Source of the DNA: Schistocerca nitens
Lineage: Eukaryota; Arthropoda; Insecta; Orthoptera; Acrididae
Direction: 5' to 3'
Assembly: GCF_023898315.1 (NCBI RefSeq)
Contig: NC_064619.1
Location: forward strand, 506,636,594-506,700,593
DNA: 64,000 nucleotides
Under the pieces are notes generated by a model. That model saw only the letters and a list, made by a program, of their open reading frames with translations. It made no database searches and was not told the origin of the DNA. Both the position numbers and the translations under genes were made by a program. Shown piece after piece: positions 55,482 to 64,000 of the stretch; position 1 is the stretch's first letter; each line of letters begins with the position of its first letter.

Positions 55482-56522
55482 ATGCCTCGTAGACAACAGC
55501 GAACATCGTTTGATCAAGTATCCGAGTTCGACAGAGGAAGGATAGTGGGTTACCGAGATTGTGGATTATCATACAGAGAAATCGCTAGTCGTGTTGGACG
55601 AAACCAAACAACTGTAATGCGGATATGTGACCGTTGGATGCAGGAGGGTACGACGGACCGACGTGGTCGATCGCATTCACCTCGGTGCACCACTGCACGT
55701 GCTGATAGGCAAATTGTCCGCACGGCAGTGACGGATCGCTCAGTGACATCCCGAACCATAGCACAGCACATTGCGTCTGTAACGCATCATCCAGTGTCTG
55801 CGCGTACCATTCGACGCCGTTTACAGCGGAGTGGTGTGTCCGCAAGACGTCCATTGCTTCGTCTGCCATTGACGCAGAACCACAGACGTCTCTGTCGCCA
55901 ATGGTGTGATGACAGACGGATGTGGACGGCAGAATGGAATGACGTTGTCTTTACTGACGAGGCACGCTTCTGTCTGCAGCACCACGATGGTCGGATTCGA
56001 GTGTGGAGACACTGTGGAGAAAGGATGCTGGACAGCTGCATTATGCACCGCCACACTGGTCTTGCACCGGGTATTATGGTATGGGGCGGTATTGGATATT
56101 ACTCTCGCACGCCTCTAGTACGCATTGCCGGTACTTTAAATAGCCGGCGCTACATATCCGAGTTGCTGGAGCCAGTTGTCCTTCCTTACCTTCAGGGCCC
56201 GGCCACAGCCATATTTCAACAGGATAATGGGCGACCACACGTGGCACGCATTGTCCAAAGGTTCTTCGTCAATAACCAGATTGAATTGCTTCCCTGGCCG
56301 GCTCGCTCTCCGGATCTTTCGCCGATAGAAAACATGTGGTCCATGGTTGCTCAACGAGTGACCCAGATTACATCCACAGCTGCCACACCAGATGATCTTT
56401 GGCAACGTGTGGAAGCTGCTTGGGCTGCTGTACCCCAGGAACACATCCAACGTCTCTTTGACTCAATGCCGAGACGTGTGGCAGCGGTGATCTCCAACAA
56501 TGGCGGTTACTCTGGCTACTGA
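55482..56522 (+). CDS. Tc1-family DD34E transposase (intact, 346 aa)
   Basis: A Tc1-type transposase binds the element's inverted ends and catalyses cut-and-paste insertion into TA, acting in the nucleus. The frame is open from MPRRQQRTSFDQVSEFDRGR to NNGGYSGY and has the usual family length. Residues about 15-55 form the first helix-turn-helix (VGYRDCGLSYREIASRVGRN). Residues 62-68 (GRSHSPR) sit at the site of the usual GRPR-like linker, and residues 70-125 form the second helix-turn-helix (SARTIRRRLQRSGVSARR). The catalytic residues are Asp159 (VVFTDEARF), Asp248 (FQQDNGRPH) and Glu283 (LSPIENMW), with 34 residues between the last two. The start was chosen because it aligns with the MPR(V/R)RRR.. 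starts of Tc1-A and Tc1-C. It is the only unbroken transposase here. Whether it is expressed is unknown: a SINE splits the leader 11 bp before the ATG. Confidence 0.95.
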   Translation: MPRRQQRTSFDQVSEFDRGRIVGYRDCGLSYREIASRVGRNQTTVMRICDRWMQEGTTDRRGRSHSPRCTTARADRQIVRTAVTDRSVTSRTIAQHIASVTHHPVSARTIRRRLQRSGVSARRPLLRLPLTQNHRRLCRQWCDDRRMWTAEWNDVVFTDEARFCLQHHDGRIRVWRHCGERMLDSCIMHRHTGLAPGIMVWGGIGYYSRTPLVRIAGTLNSRRYISELLEPVVLPYLQGPATAIFQQDNGRPHVARIVQRFFVNNQIELLPWPARSPDLSPIENMWSMVAQRVTQITSTAATPDDLWQRVEAAWAAVPQEHIQRLFDSMPRRVAAVISNNGGYSGY

Positions 56523-56828
56523 TTCTGGCAGGAACCACGTGTCACAGACGTCTGTAAACGTAATCATTTGATACTTGGTCAACATGTTATCTACAAAATA
56601 AATTTTGTTGTGCTACCTCTTGTCTTTCTTGGTGTTGCATTTACGGTGGCCAGCAGTGTAAATGCGAGGAGGTCCCATTTTACCTATTGATACTGTGAAG
56701 TTTAAAATAATTACCGATTGTTTCAAAATTATATGCCTGATGTGCAAGGGTAGCCATGTTTTTACCTGAGTACAAATAATTACATCTGCTAAATGTATCA
56801 CTGTTCAAATACTACTTTAGAATCAATA

Positions 56829-57030
56829 AAAAAATGGTTCAAATGGCTCTGAGCACTTTGGGACTTAACATCTGAGGTCATCAGTTCCCTAGAACGTAGA
56901 ACTACTTAAACCTAACTAACCTAAGGGCATCACATACATCCATGCCAGAGGCAGGATTCGAACCTGCGACCGTAGCGGTCGCGTGGTTCCAGACTGAAGC
57001 GTCCTGATCCGCTCGGCCACACCGGCCGGC
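56829..57030 (-). mobile_element. tRNA-derived SINE-1
   Basis: Antisense copy with the duplication TTAGAATCAATA / TTAGAATCGATA (56817-56828 and 57031-57042; one mismatch). Confidence 0.93.
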
Positions 57031-57042
57031 TTAGAATCGATA

Positions 57043-57779
57043 CCCTCTTACACAAAATAAAGTAGGATTTTGGGAACGAAATTAATAGTTCAGTGCCTTC
57101 AAATCCGTTAGTTACACGATCTTAAACTCTGTATCTCTCTTTCATACGGGTTTATAATGTATCACTTTTAACTAATCTGCCTTCCCCACACAGTTGATAC
57201 GTTGCTGTCATTTTAGGTAACCTGGAGCTATTTCTTCTATTTATACAGTGTATATTAATTTCTTCTCTTATGATACTGTCTCCTTTATTTTACCTCTGGG
57301 GGTACATCTTTTATCTTACTTTAAAAATTTAATTTCGGCCGACTATTTTCTTCTTTTGCCTTTCTTAGTTAGTGATCAAAATTCGTTTCAATACTTTAGA
57401 ATGGGGTTAGCAGTTACTTTCTAAATTTTAGCAGTCAACAGGAAGGTGTGAAAGGCAAGTCCCTGGCTCCTTAAAACTGGGACTTTTTAGCAGCGGGAGA
57501 AAACCATGACTGAAAATTGAACAGGTCAGGTGCCCTAAACGTGGTAGCTCTACGGCTTCATTTTCTGTCAAGACGTTGGTACCCCGTTGGAAAGAAATCT
57601 ACTCAAAATCTTCAAAGAAATAAGCTGGGTGGTTCACAACAGGAAATTCAGTTGAGTATCAAATAGAAGAGACACGAAATATAAACCGCTAGACATGTAC
57701 GTAAGTGATCGCAAGAATCTGGACATCTATGAGAGGACATTAACATGGGGTGAGTGTGCAACCTTCAGCTTTACTATGA
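57043..57779. other. No gene recognised
   Basis: AT-rich DNA, nothing supported. Confidence 0.35.
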
Positions 57780-58990
57780 CTTCAGCTCTGATGGGGACAC
57801 TTTCAGTTAGGTGTCTAAATGAGTGCTGATAAAGGCAGCCCATTCTTCCTCAAAGTCCGAAACCAGAGAAGTTAATCGTGTAAGACGCTGGCATCTGGGG
57901 TGAATCCGACCTTCTAACACTTTCCAAACGTATCATATTGTGTTTAGTTCCGGGCAGGCCAGTCCGTCTGCGGAATATCATTGTCCATAAAATATTGCCT
58001 CCGAGATTCTGCTTTATGACAGGGCGCACTGTCATGCTAATACAACCATCGTCTCCAAACTGTTCCTCTATGCATGCAGTAAACAGTACTGTAAAATGTG
58101 TTCACGTATTTACGCACATAGCGTTCTTTAAAACGCGTTAAGGGGACTACGCCCTAACAACGAAAAACACTTCCATACAGTAATACCACCTCTTCCGTAC
58201 TTTACTGTAGGTGCTACACATGATGACAGATAAGGTTCTCCCGGCATACGTCAAACCCCTACCCTTCCACCCAATTGCCACAGGGTATACCGTGATTCAT
58301 CATTACAAGTCACTGTCACGCACGGTCCAGTGACATGGCCGAGAGTCTCCCTTAGGATTAGTTATTGGAATTTGTGGCTCGACCATTGTACCTCATTATT
58401 TTTAACTACCTACGCACAATCATTGCGCTAAATGCATTTCTGGTAGCACTTGGGACCTCGTCACTTATTCCTTCCGTTGATTTAATGCGATTTTGTACAG
58501 CCACTTTCCGCAATGATCCCTGTCCGTGAGTTCATCAGATCTGCCTGGTATTTGTTTTGCTGTGGTTGTTTCTTCGCGTTTACACTACGTGGTCACTAAA
58601 CCAACAGCCAATTTCGGCTACTTTGGAAAGGTTAAAATGTCGCTCGGATGACATCGAGCGCCTCATCCACGTTCGAAGTCACTCAGCTCTCCTGGCGGAC
58701 TTATCTTTCTGTTACCGATTATCTACTGGCGACTCGCTCGCTGTAAAACACTGGCAACATATGCCAGGTGTAGAGGCAGTGTAAGCAACCCTAGCTGCTG
58801 TCCCTGCGTTGACCTAGGTTGTTGGCAATGGGACCTATTTTGACGAGCTGTCCTCAGTGAGCGTCTCTGGCTGTAGAGACGCTCACTGGCATCTGAGTAT
58901 TCCCAACTGCCTTTTGTACCAGTGGGTTGTGACAGCTAGGGGTCAGTTCCGCATTACATGCGGGTGTCCGCATACTTTTGATCAGACACA
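57780..58990 (-). mobile_element. Tc1-like DNA transposon relic, family Tc1-H
   Basis: Minus-sense relic without an open frame. Stretches such as AGTAATACCACCTCTTCCGT, GGTGCTACACATGATGACAG, GCCACAGGGTATACCGTGAT and CATCCACGTTCGAAGTCACT match a locust Tc1-like family I remember. The right edge ends in ..GTGTCCGCATACTTTTGATC, a typical terminal sequence for that family. The left edge is only approximate. Confidence 0.6.
58856..58887. repeat. Short perfect palindrome inside Tc1-H
   Basis: AGTGAGCGTCTCT and AGAGACGCTCACT are perfect inverted copies with a 6-base loop (GGCTGT). Confidence 0.9.
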
Positions 58991-59243
58991 GCACTTCCCA
59001 CATAGCAGAGAGGATTTTTTGTGTTTACCTACATGTCGTTGTTTGACGTTGTTGCAAATATCTCGAAAAGTTCTTGAGCGATTTATTTCAACAAATTTAT
59101 TTCATATTTTTGCACGAAGCACTAATAAACGTTTGGATGGACATAGACTATGTTGTTAGCAATTACCCTGAAAAGTTCTTGAACGATTTACTTCACATTT
59201 TTATATAATACTCTAAGGACTTTATACCACGCTACATATGTTT

Positions 59244-59423
59244 CAAAATGGTTCAAATGGCTCTGAGCACTATGAGACTTAACGTCTGAGGTCATCAGTC
59301 CCCTAGAACGTAGAACTACTAACCTAAGGACATCACACACATCCATCCCCAAGGTAGGATTCGAACCTACGACCGTAGCAGTCTCGCGGTTCCGGACTGA
59401 AGCGCCTAGAACCGCTATATATT
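59244..59423 (-). mobile_element. tRNA-derived SINE-1, truncated at its tRNA end
   Basis: Antisense copy with the duplication TACATATGTTT (59233-59243 and 59424-59434). The last ~17 bp of the tRNA-like head (CGGCCACACCGGCCGGC in plus sense) are absent, so it was copied incompletely at its 5' end. Confidence 0.92.
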
Positions 59424-59434
59424 TACATATGTTT

Positions 59435-60240
59435 AATGTATGTTGTATATAAATATAATACAGAACAAGGAAAAGTTGTCACAATAAATTTCGAAATTTC
59501 TTGAAATTAGTACGCGATAGTCCAATAGACATTCAGACAGTTACGTATTTCTTTAAATATGTACAGGTTTTCTGTTAAAACTGGCCGTGAGAAAGAAAAT
59601 ACTGTGCTATGCTGTCATGAACTAAAGGTGTGGTTTCATTTTCTTTGTCGCAGTCAGATTTAAATACGACAGCAGCGCATTTGAACACTAGACAAGTTGT
59701 ATGCCCACGTACCCTCTTTCACCTTGTTTATAATTTTAAGCAAAAATTGTTTGCGCAGCTATGTACAGTATTTGTTTTCTTCCTTGCAGTCCGTTTTAAC
59801 AGAAAACAAAGAAGTGTTTATAGGTCTTATCGACATATGACTGGAATACTACTTAGAGACCTGTATCGCCCGAAACTTTTTATTCCACACGATTGCCGAC
59901 TAAAACTATGCAAAACCGTGTCATTGAAGGTACTATTCTCACAGATCCAACAAGAGCAGTGGTCTATCATATACCCTACATCAATGATCCCAATTATTTT
60001 GCCGATTTATATTAAGCGAGTTCAGATTCCAACAAAGCTTTCGTTGGCAATAACAATAAGCAAGGTACAATCAGAAAGAGTGGTGAAGAGATGGACAGAG
60101 AGGGGACGGGAAATGGACATATGGTGGGGGAAGGAGGAGATGGACAGATAGAGGAGGAAGAAGGAGGTGGAGAGCGAATGTATTGTTTAGCGAATACATA
60201 GAAAGAAGGATGCTTTATTGTATGATTATATGATAGCAGA
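59435..60240. other. No gene recognised; purine-rich tract 60060-60180
   Basis: A 173-codon plus frame (59630-60151) runs into the purine tract and has no known domain. The tract GGGGGAAGGAGGAGATGG... is the complement type of the pyrimidine tract at 12300-12670. Confidence 0.4.
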
Positions 60241-60870
60241 ACAAACACTGGTAGCAGTTACTTCTGTAAAATATCTGGGAGTATGTGTACGGAACGATTT
60301 GAGGTGGAATGATCATATAAAATTAATTGTTGGTAGGGCGGGTGCCAGGTTGAGATTCATTGGGAGAGTCCTTAGAAAATACAGTCCATCAACAAAGGAG
60401 ATGGCTTACAAAACACTCGTTCGACCTATACTTGAGTATTGCTCATCAGTGTGGGATCCGTACCACGTCGGGTTGACAGAGGAGATACAGAAGATCCAAA
60501 GAAGAGCGGCGCGTTTCGTCACAGGGTTATTTGGTAACCGTGATAGTGTTACGGAGATGTTTAGCAAATTCAAGTGGCAGACTCTGTAAGAGAGGCGCTC
60601 TGCATCGCGGTGTAGCTTGAGATCCAGGTTTCGAGAGGGTGCGTTTCTGGATGAGGTATCGAATATATTGCTTCCCCTACTTATACTTTCCGAGGAGATC
60701 ACGAATGTAAAATTAGAGAGATTCGAGCGCGCACGGAGGCTATCCGGTAGTCGTTCTTCCCGCGAACCATACGCGACTGGAACAGGAAAGGGAGGTAATG
60801 ACAGTGGCACGTAAAGTGCCCTCCGCCACACACCGTTGGCTGGCTTGCGGAGTACAAGTGTAGATGAAGA
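60241..60870 (+). pseudogene. LINE 3' end, C-terminus of a jockey-like reverse transcriptase, copy 2
   Basis: The frame reads SVKYLGVCVRNDLRWNDHIK, RLRFIGRVLRKYSPSTKEMA, LVRPILEYCSSVWDP and QKIQRRAARFVTGLF, then a stop (TAA in place of CAG) after KWQTL at about 60589. The same sense continues as ERRSASRCSLRSRFREGAFL and so on to SFFPRTIRDWNR-like remnants. The 3' end CACACCGTTGGCTGGCTTGC, GGAGTACAAGTGTAGATG keeps the ~60 bp missing from copy 1. It is 5'-truncated at almost the same codon as the copy at 45340. It is enclosed on both sides by purine-rich DNA, so it seems to have landed in that tract. Confidence 0.85.
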
Positions 60871-60879
60871 GGTAGAAAG

Positions 60880-61249
60880 GGTAGAGGAGGAGATGGACAG
60901 AGGGGGAATGGGGAGGGAGGGGAAATGAACAGAGAGAGGGCGGAGAAGGGCATTAGGACGTATATCCGACTCACATACATATTTTGCAATGACGAAGCAC
61001 TGCGGGGTTAACTAGTACTTCAGCCTCAAAAAAAATGGGTTTACTTTTAATCCGATATGCACGTTATTTCATTATTCTCTGGTCTGTAGGAAAATCACTT
61101 TGTCAGAGCAGTAAGTGACAGATAATGACTGATCTCAGATATGGAATCAGCGCCAAAAACTCTTACGATAACGCTATTACGTAACGAAAAGTATTAAAAA
61201 TATGTTTTTCATTGGGCTTTGTAATCGATACGGTGTTTTCTTACTGTTT
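60880..61249. other. Purine-rich tract, then no gene recognised
   Basis: 60880-60960 is nearly pure purine (GAGGAGATGGACAGAGGGGG type). After that, AT-rich DNA follows. Confidence 0.5.
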
Positions 61250-61740
61250 TCATCGTCGCGCAGTAACTGCTGCTCGAGAGCGGAATGCAGCTGACTCAGG
61301 GACGGCTCGGGCACGAAGAACAGCGATTGCGCATGCAAGCACGTCTATAAATACAGACAGCGACGACGAAAAGAAAGCAGGACTGGCTAAACAAATGCAA
61401 AACGGGCCACACGCCTCGGAAGAGCAGGCCCCCTTGTGCCGGCTCCGTGCTGTAGGCGGTTGCTGGGAGGCGGACACGGGGTAAAACAAACGCGCACACG
61501 CACGCTGCGGCTCGAGGCTGAAAGGAGGCGGCAAGTGAAAGACGCCTTTCTGCCGGCGGGCCGCAGGGATTAGCAGGCGCGTAAACACAGCAGCCGGCTG
61601 CGCTCTGGCTTCTCTCAGCCGCAGACGATGACGAAGGGCGCCGCTCAAAGCGGAGCCGAGCGCGCGTATCAGGCCAGCCGGCAGCCGGCCCGCGCGGCGG
61701 GTCCATTTGTTTTGTCTCGTCTCTTTATTCTGCCCTCCCA
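61250..61740. promoter_or_regulatory. CpG-rich island, possible promoter region
   Basis: About 490 bp of high GC and high CpG in AT-rich surroundings. Dense frames in both strands (187 and 136 codons minus, 90 plus) are the expected by-product and have no recognised domain. It may be an unmethylated promoter island or a first exon of a gene outside the window; the sequence alone does not show which. Confidence 0.3.
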
Positions 61741-62159
61741 CTGCGAACTTTCCGTCATCTGCGTGGCAGTTCCTCTCTCTCAGTAATCGAGTTGTAAACA
61801 CTCCGGATGCCATTGTTGACGAAATCTAGGGCAGCGCTGGCGCTTCGAGAAACACTTGGGCACTGAAACGGCGCTTTGCTAGTGGGAAATATGAAATGCC
61901 GAGATTGTTGCAGCTGCAAATGTAGGATGCATAGAGGCAAACAAACGGTAGAAAAGCTTAGTTTAGCTGCCCTCGTGTTACAGCACGGACGGCCCAGAAT
62001 TCGGCACGCGAGCAGTGCTGCTGCTCGTCTGTCGTAACTCTCTGAGTTGGCTGCACACTTCCCCCACCACGACACCAAGTTGTTTCTGAGGAGTGGAATG
62101 AGGGGGAAACTGAAAAAGTCTGTATTTCGGCGAATGTTCCATCACACTGCATACACATG
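61741..62159. other. No gene recognised
   Basis: Spacer between the CpG-rich island and the mariner; nothing supported. Confidence 0.35.
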
Positions 62160-62161
62160 TA

Positions 62162-63468
62162 CGAGGTTTGTCCGGAAAATACGTATAAAAGTTGAATAAT
62201 AACTTTATTTTACAATTATTCAGGTTTTACAATATGGTCTCCTTCAAAGTACTCGCCCTGAGACGCGATACACTTCTGCCAACGCCGTTTCCACTGTTGA
62301 TAACATTGCTGAAAGTCTTCAGTTGTGATGTTCAGTTGCCGTGTCGTTTCCGCCTTGATGGCTTCCGCATCTCCCAAGTGCCGCCCCCGAAGCACTGTTT
62401 TGCATTTCGGGAACATGAAGAAGACACACGGGGCTAAATCGGGCGAATAAGGCAGGTGGTCTGTCACGGTGATTGAGCTTCGGGCCAAAAACTCGCGCAC
62501 AACTAGCGACGTGTGAGCGGGCGTATTGTCGTGATGAAGGATCCACCTGCCCCCTTTTGCCAACTCCGGTCGAACTCGGACCACAAGAGCTCTGAGACGT
62601 GTCAGAACTTCAACGTCAAAATTTCCGTTCACTCTCTGGCCGGGAGGGACAAATTCCTTGTGAACAATGCCCCTAGAATCAAAGAAAACAATCAACATTT
62701 TCTTCACATTGGACCTTGATTTTCGCGACTTTTCTGTTCTCGGTTCTCCTGCTAGTTTCCATTCCTTGCTTTGAGATTTGAGATCCACATCGAATTCGTA
62801 AAACCAGGACTCGTCTCCAGTGATGACTCGGTTGAGAAAGTCCCCTCGTCCCTCTGCTTCCAACCAATCCTCACAGCATTCAACCCTCTTTGCTTTCTGT
62901 TCTGACGTCAAGAGCTTCGGTACGATTTTCGCACACAATTTCTTCATTTGAAGTTTTTGTGCCAGGATTTCGTGAACGATTGTTTTGGGGATTGACAGCT
63001 CGTCAGCAATCATTCTGTCTGTCAATATACGGTCTTTAAGAACACAAGCCCGAATTCGTTCAACATTGGCATCGGAACTCGATGTCGACGGGCGTCCTGG
63101 GCGAGGGTCATCGTTCACTTCTTCTCGGCCATCCCGGAACCTTTTTAACCAGTTGGTTCCTTCAGAGAATTGTCTCCGTAAACCTGTTTCAAACACTCAA
63201 AAATCTCAAGGCCATTATTGCCTAGCTTTGCAAGAAACTTGATGTTGACGCGCTGTTCCTCAATCAGAGAGAGCTCCATGGCGACGGCAGGTGAAAAGGG
63301 GTAACTGTCAACAAGCTGCCGCACACTCCCACATTCACGCAGAGTGCTCTGGCTCGAGCTGAGCATTGATGGGATTGATTACAGGAGTAGTCACACCTGG
63401 CGGCGACTGCAACTTGTAACAATAAAGACATTATTCAACTTTTATACGTATTTTCCGGACAAACCTCG
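62162..63468 (-). mobile_element. Mariner element with matching ends
   Basis: The ends CGAGGTTTGTCCGGAAAATA and its inverted partner agree over at least 39 bp. TA lies at 62160-62161 and 63469-63470. Length 1307 bp, normal for mariner. The matching ends and nearly open gene mean a fairly recent insertion. Confidence 0.95.
62216..63279 (-). pseudogene. Mariner transposase with one frameshift and Asp-to-Val at the third catalytic site
   Basis: The start is the ATG at 63279-63277 (MELSLIEEQRVNIKFLAKLG). A one-base frameshift lies at about 63150-63195: the first frame runs GDNSLKEPTG to a stop, while the frame that continues reads RQFSEGTNWLKRFRDGREEV. From there 320 residues are open to the TAA at 62216. 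Seen: a GRPSTSS linker, NVERIRACVLKDRILTDRMI (helix-turn-helix), ITGDESWFYEFD (first Asp), ILHHDNTPAHTSLVV (second Asp) and YSPDLAPCVFFMFPK. Mariner has Asp at the position after APC (34 residues after the second Asp, DD34D); here the codon at 62425-62423 is GTC, Val. So it is doubly inactive, though otherwise well kept. Confidence 0.93.
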
Positions 63469-63523
63469 TATAACATAGATCACAAATAAAACAAATTTTC
63501 AATACTATTTAATTATTATGTCC

Positions 63524-64000
63524 CATTGAAGAGCCAAAGAATCTGGTACACCCGTCTAGTATCGTGTAGGGCCCCCGCGACCAAGCAGAAGTGGCACAAC
63601 ACGACGTGGCATGAACTCAACTAATGTCTGAAGTAGTGCTGGAGGGAACTGACACCATGAATCCTGCAGGGCTGTCCATAAATCCGTAAAGAGTACGAGG
63701 GGTTGGAGATATCTTATAAACAGCACGTCGCAAGGTATCCCAGATATGCTCAATAGTGTTCATGTCTGGGTAGTTTGGTGGCCAGCGGTAGTGTTTAGAC
63801 TCAAAAGAGTGTTCCTGGAGCCACGCTGTAGAAATTATAGACATGTGGCGTGTCGCATTGTCCTGCTGGAATTTCTCAAGTCTGTCGGAATGCACAATGG
63901 ACATGAATGGATGTAGGTGATCAGACAGGATGCTTAAATACGTGTCACCTGTCAGAGGTGTATCCACACGCCCCACACAAATACAGAGTCTCCAGCAGCT
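63524..64000 (-). mobile_element. Tc1-like DNA transposon, family Tc1-F, cut by the window edge
   Basis: The end CATTGAAGAGCCAAAGAATC at 63524 fits a family with CACTGAAG...CCAAAGAAACTGG ends (from memory). The preceding TA is decayed to CC. The element continues beyond 64000, so only the C-terminal part of its gene is here. Confidence 0.75.
63556..63976 (-). pseudogene. Tc1-F transposase, C-terminal part, frameshifted
   Basis: The open stretch 63976-63617 reads GDTYLSILSDHLHPF, FQQDNATRHMSIISTAWLQE (second catalytic Asp) and WPPNYPDMNTIEHIWDTLRR (Glu), with 36 residues between Asp and Glu, unlike the 34 of Tc1-A and Tc1-E. Near 63690 the frame shifts, and the other frame continues LWTALQDSWCQFPPALLQTL and EFMPRRVVPLLLGRGGPTRY to the stop near 63556. 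The first Asp and N-terminus lie outside the window. Confidence 0.82.

Larger units (their letters stand above)
55042..56658 (+). mobile_element. Tc1-like DNA transposon, family Tc1-E, apparently complete
   Basis: The ends CACTGCTGGCCACCGTAAAT and the inverted ATTTACGGTGGCCAGCAGTG are identical over 28 bp. TA lies on both sides (55040-55041 and 56659-56660). Total 1617 bp including a 210-bp SINE insertion, so about 1.4 kb without it. One intact transposase gene lies inside, transcribed to the right, with an AATAAA-like word near 56597 after it. The ends are related to those of Tc1-A and Tc1-C. Confidence 0.95.

Noticed and set aside
59630..60151. 173-codon plus frame
   Set aside because: Ends in a purine tract and shows no recognised motif; the early part is AT-rich chance sequence.
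61250..61813. 187- and 136-codon minus-strand frames
   Set aside because: By-product of the CpG-rich island; no domain, arginine/alanine-rich by composition.
1..64000. CRISPR arrays, operons, prophages, bacterial promoters
   Set aside because: No regularly spaced direct repeats, no gene clusters, and the repeat content is that of an animal genome.

Overview
The window looks like intergenic (or deep intronic) DNA from a large, repeat-rich insect genome, most probably an orthopteran close to the locust genus Schistocerca. The reasons are the many copies of a tRNA-derived SINE that I recognise from locust genomes, the crowd of decayed Tc1/mariner elements, solo LTRs and LINE tails of types I recall from Schistocerca, and a complete lack of prokaryotic gene organisation. 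I found no host protein-coding gene, no rRNA and no free-standing tRNA gene. Family names based on locust genomes come from memory, not from a search.

Layout. 1-9 kb: Tc1-A copy 1 (1460-2834), an old ~0.6 kb foldback (about 3745-4330), Tc1-B copy 1 (6190-7295), and a decayed LINE reverse transcriptase with a SINE in it (about 7560-9050). 9-16 kb: a GC-rich patch, two oppositely oriented solo LTRs (10219-10693 and 11410-11901), a tRNA-type SINE, a 370-bp pyrimidine tract, Tc1-B copy 2, and a 418-bp hairpin (15443-15860). 16-26 kb: a mariner relic, Tc1-C (17881-19268), SINEs and one hairpin. 26-32 kb: a hairpin, then an element encoding a DUF4817-type transposase nested inside Tc1-D, then an inverted pair of an unclassified 0.75-kb repeat holding a chimeric SINE. 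33-42 kb: two hairpins, a SINE, a GC-rich patch and a LINE fragment. 42-48 kb: Tc1-A copy 2, a LINE tail, and Tc1-G carrying two SINEs and a 221-bp tandem duplication. 48-57 kb: SINEs, a hairpin, and Tc1-E (55042-56658). 57-64 kb: Tc1-H, a second LINE tail, a CpG-rich island, a mariner with matching ends (62162-63468), and Tc1-F cut by the window edge.

The one clearly intact protein-coding gene is the 346-residue DD34E transposase of Tc1-E. Its element has matching inverted ends and TA on both sides. A SINE sits 3 bases plus one target duplication upstream of its start codon. Nearly all other transposase copies are broken by frameshifts, stops, deletions or lost catalytic residues.

The least expected structure is a small motif found in at least eight unrelated-looking places: CTGANGA, then T, then a short stem-loop, then GAAAC. 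It resembles the core of a hammerhead ribozyme with an extra base, and it often lies inside the long hairpin repeats. It may mark Penelope-like or other small self-cleaving retroelements. That is inference and needs folding and cleavage tests.
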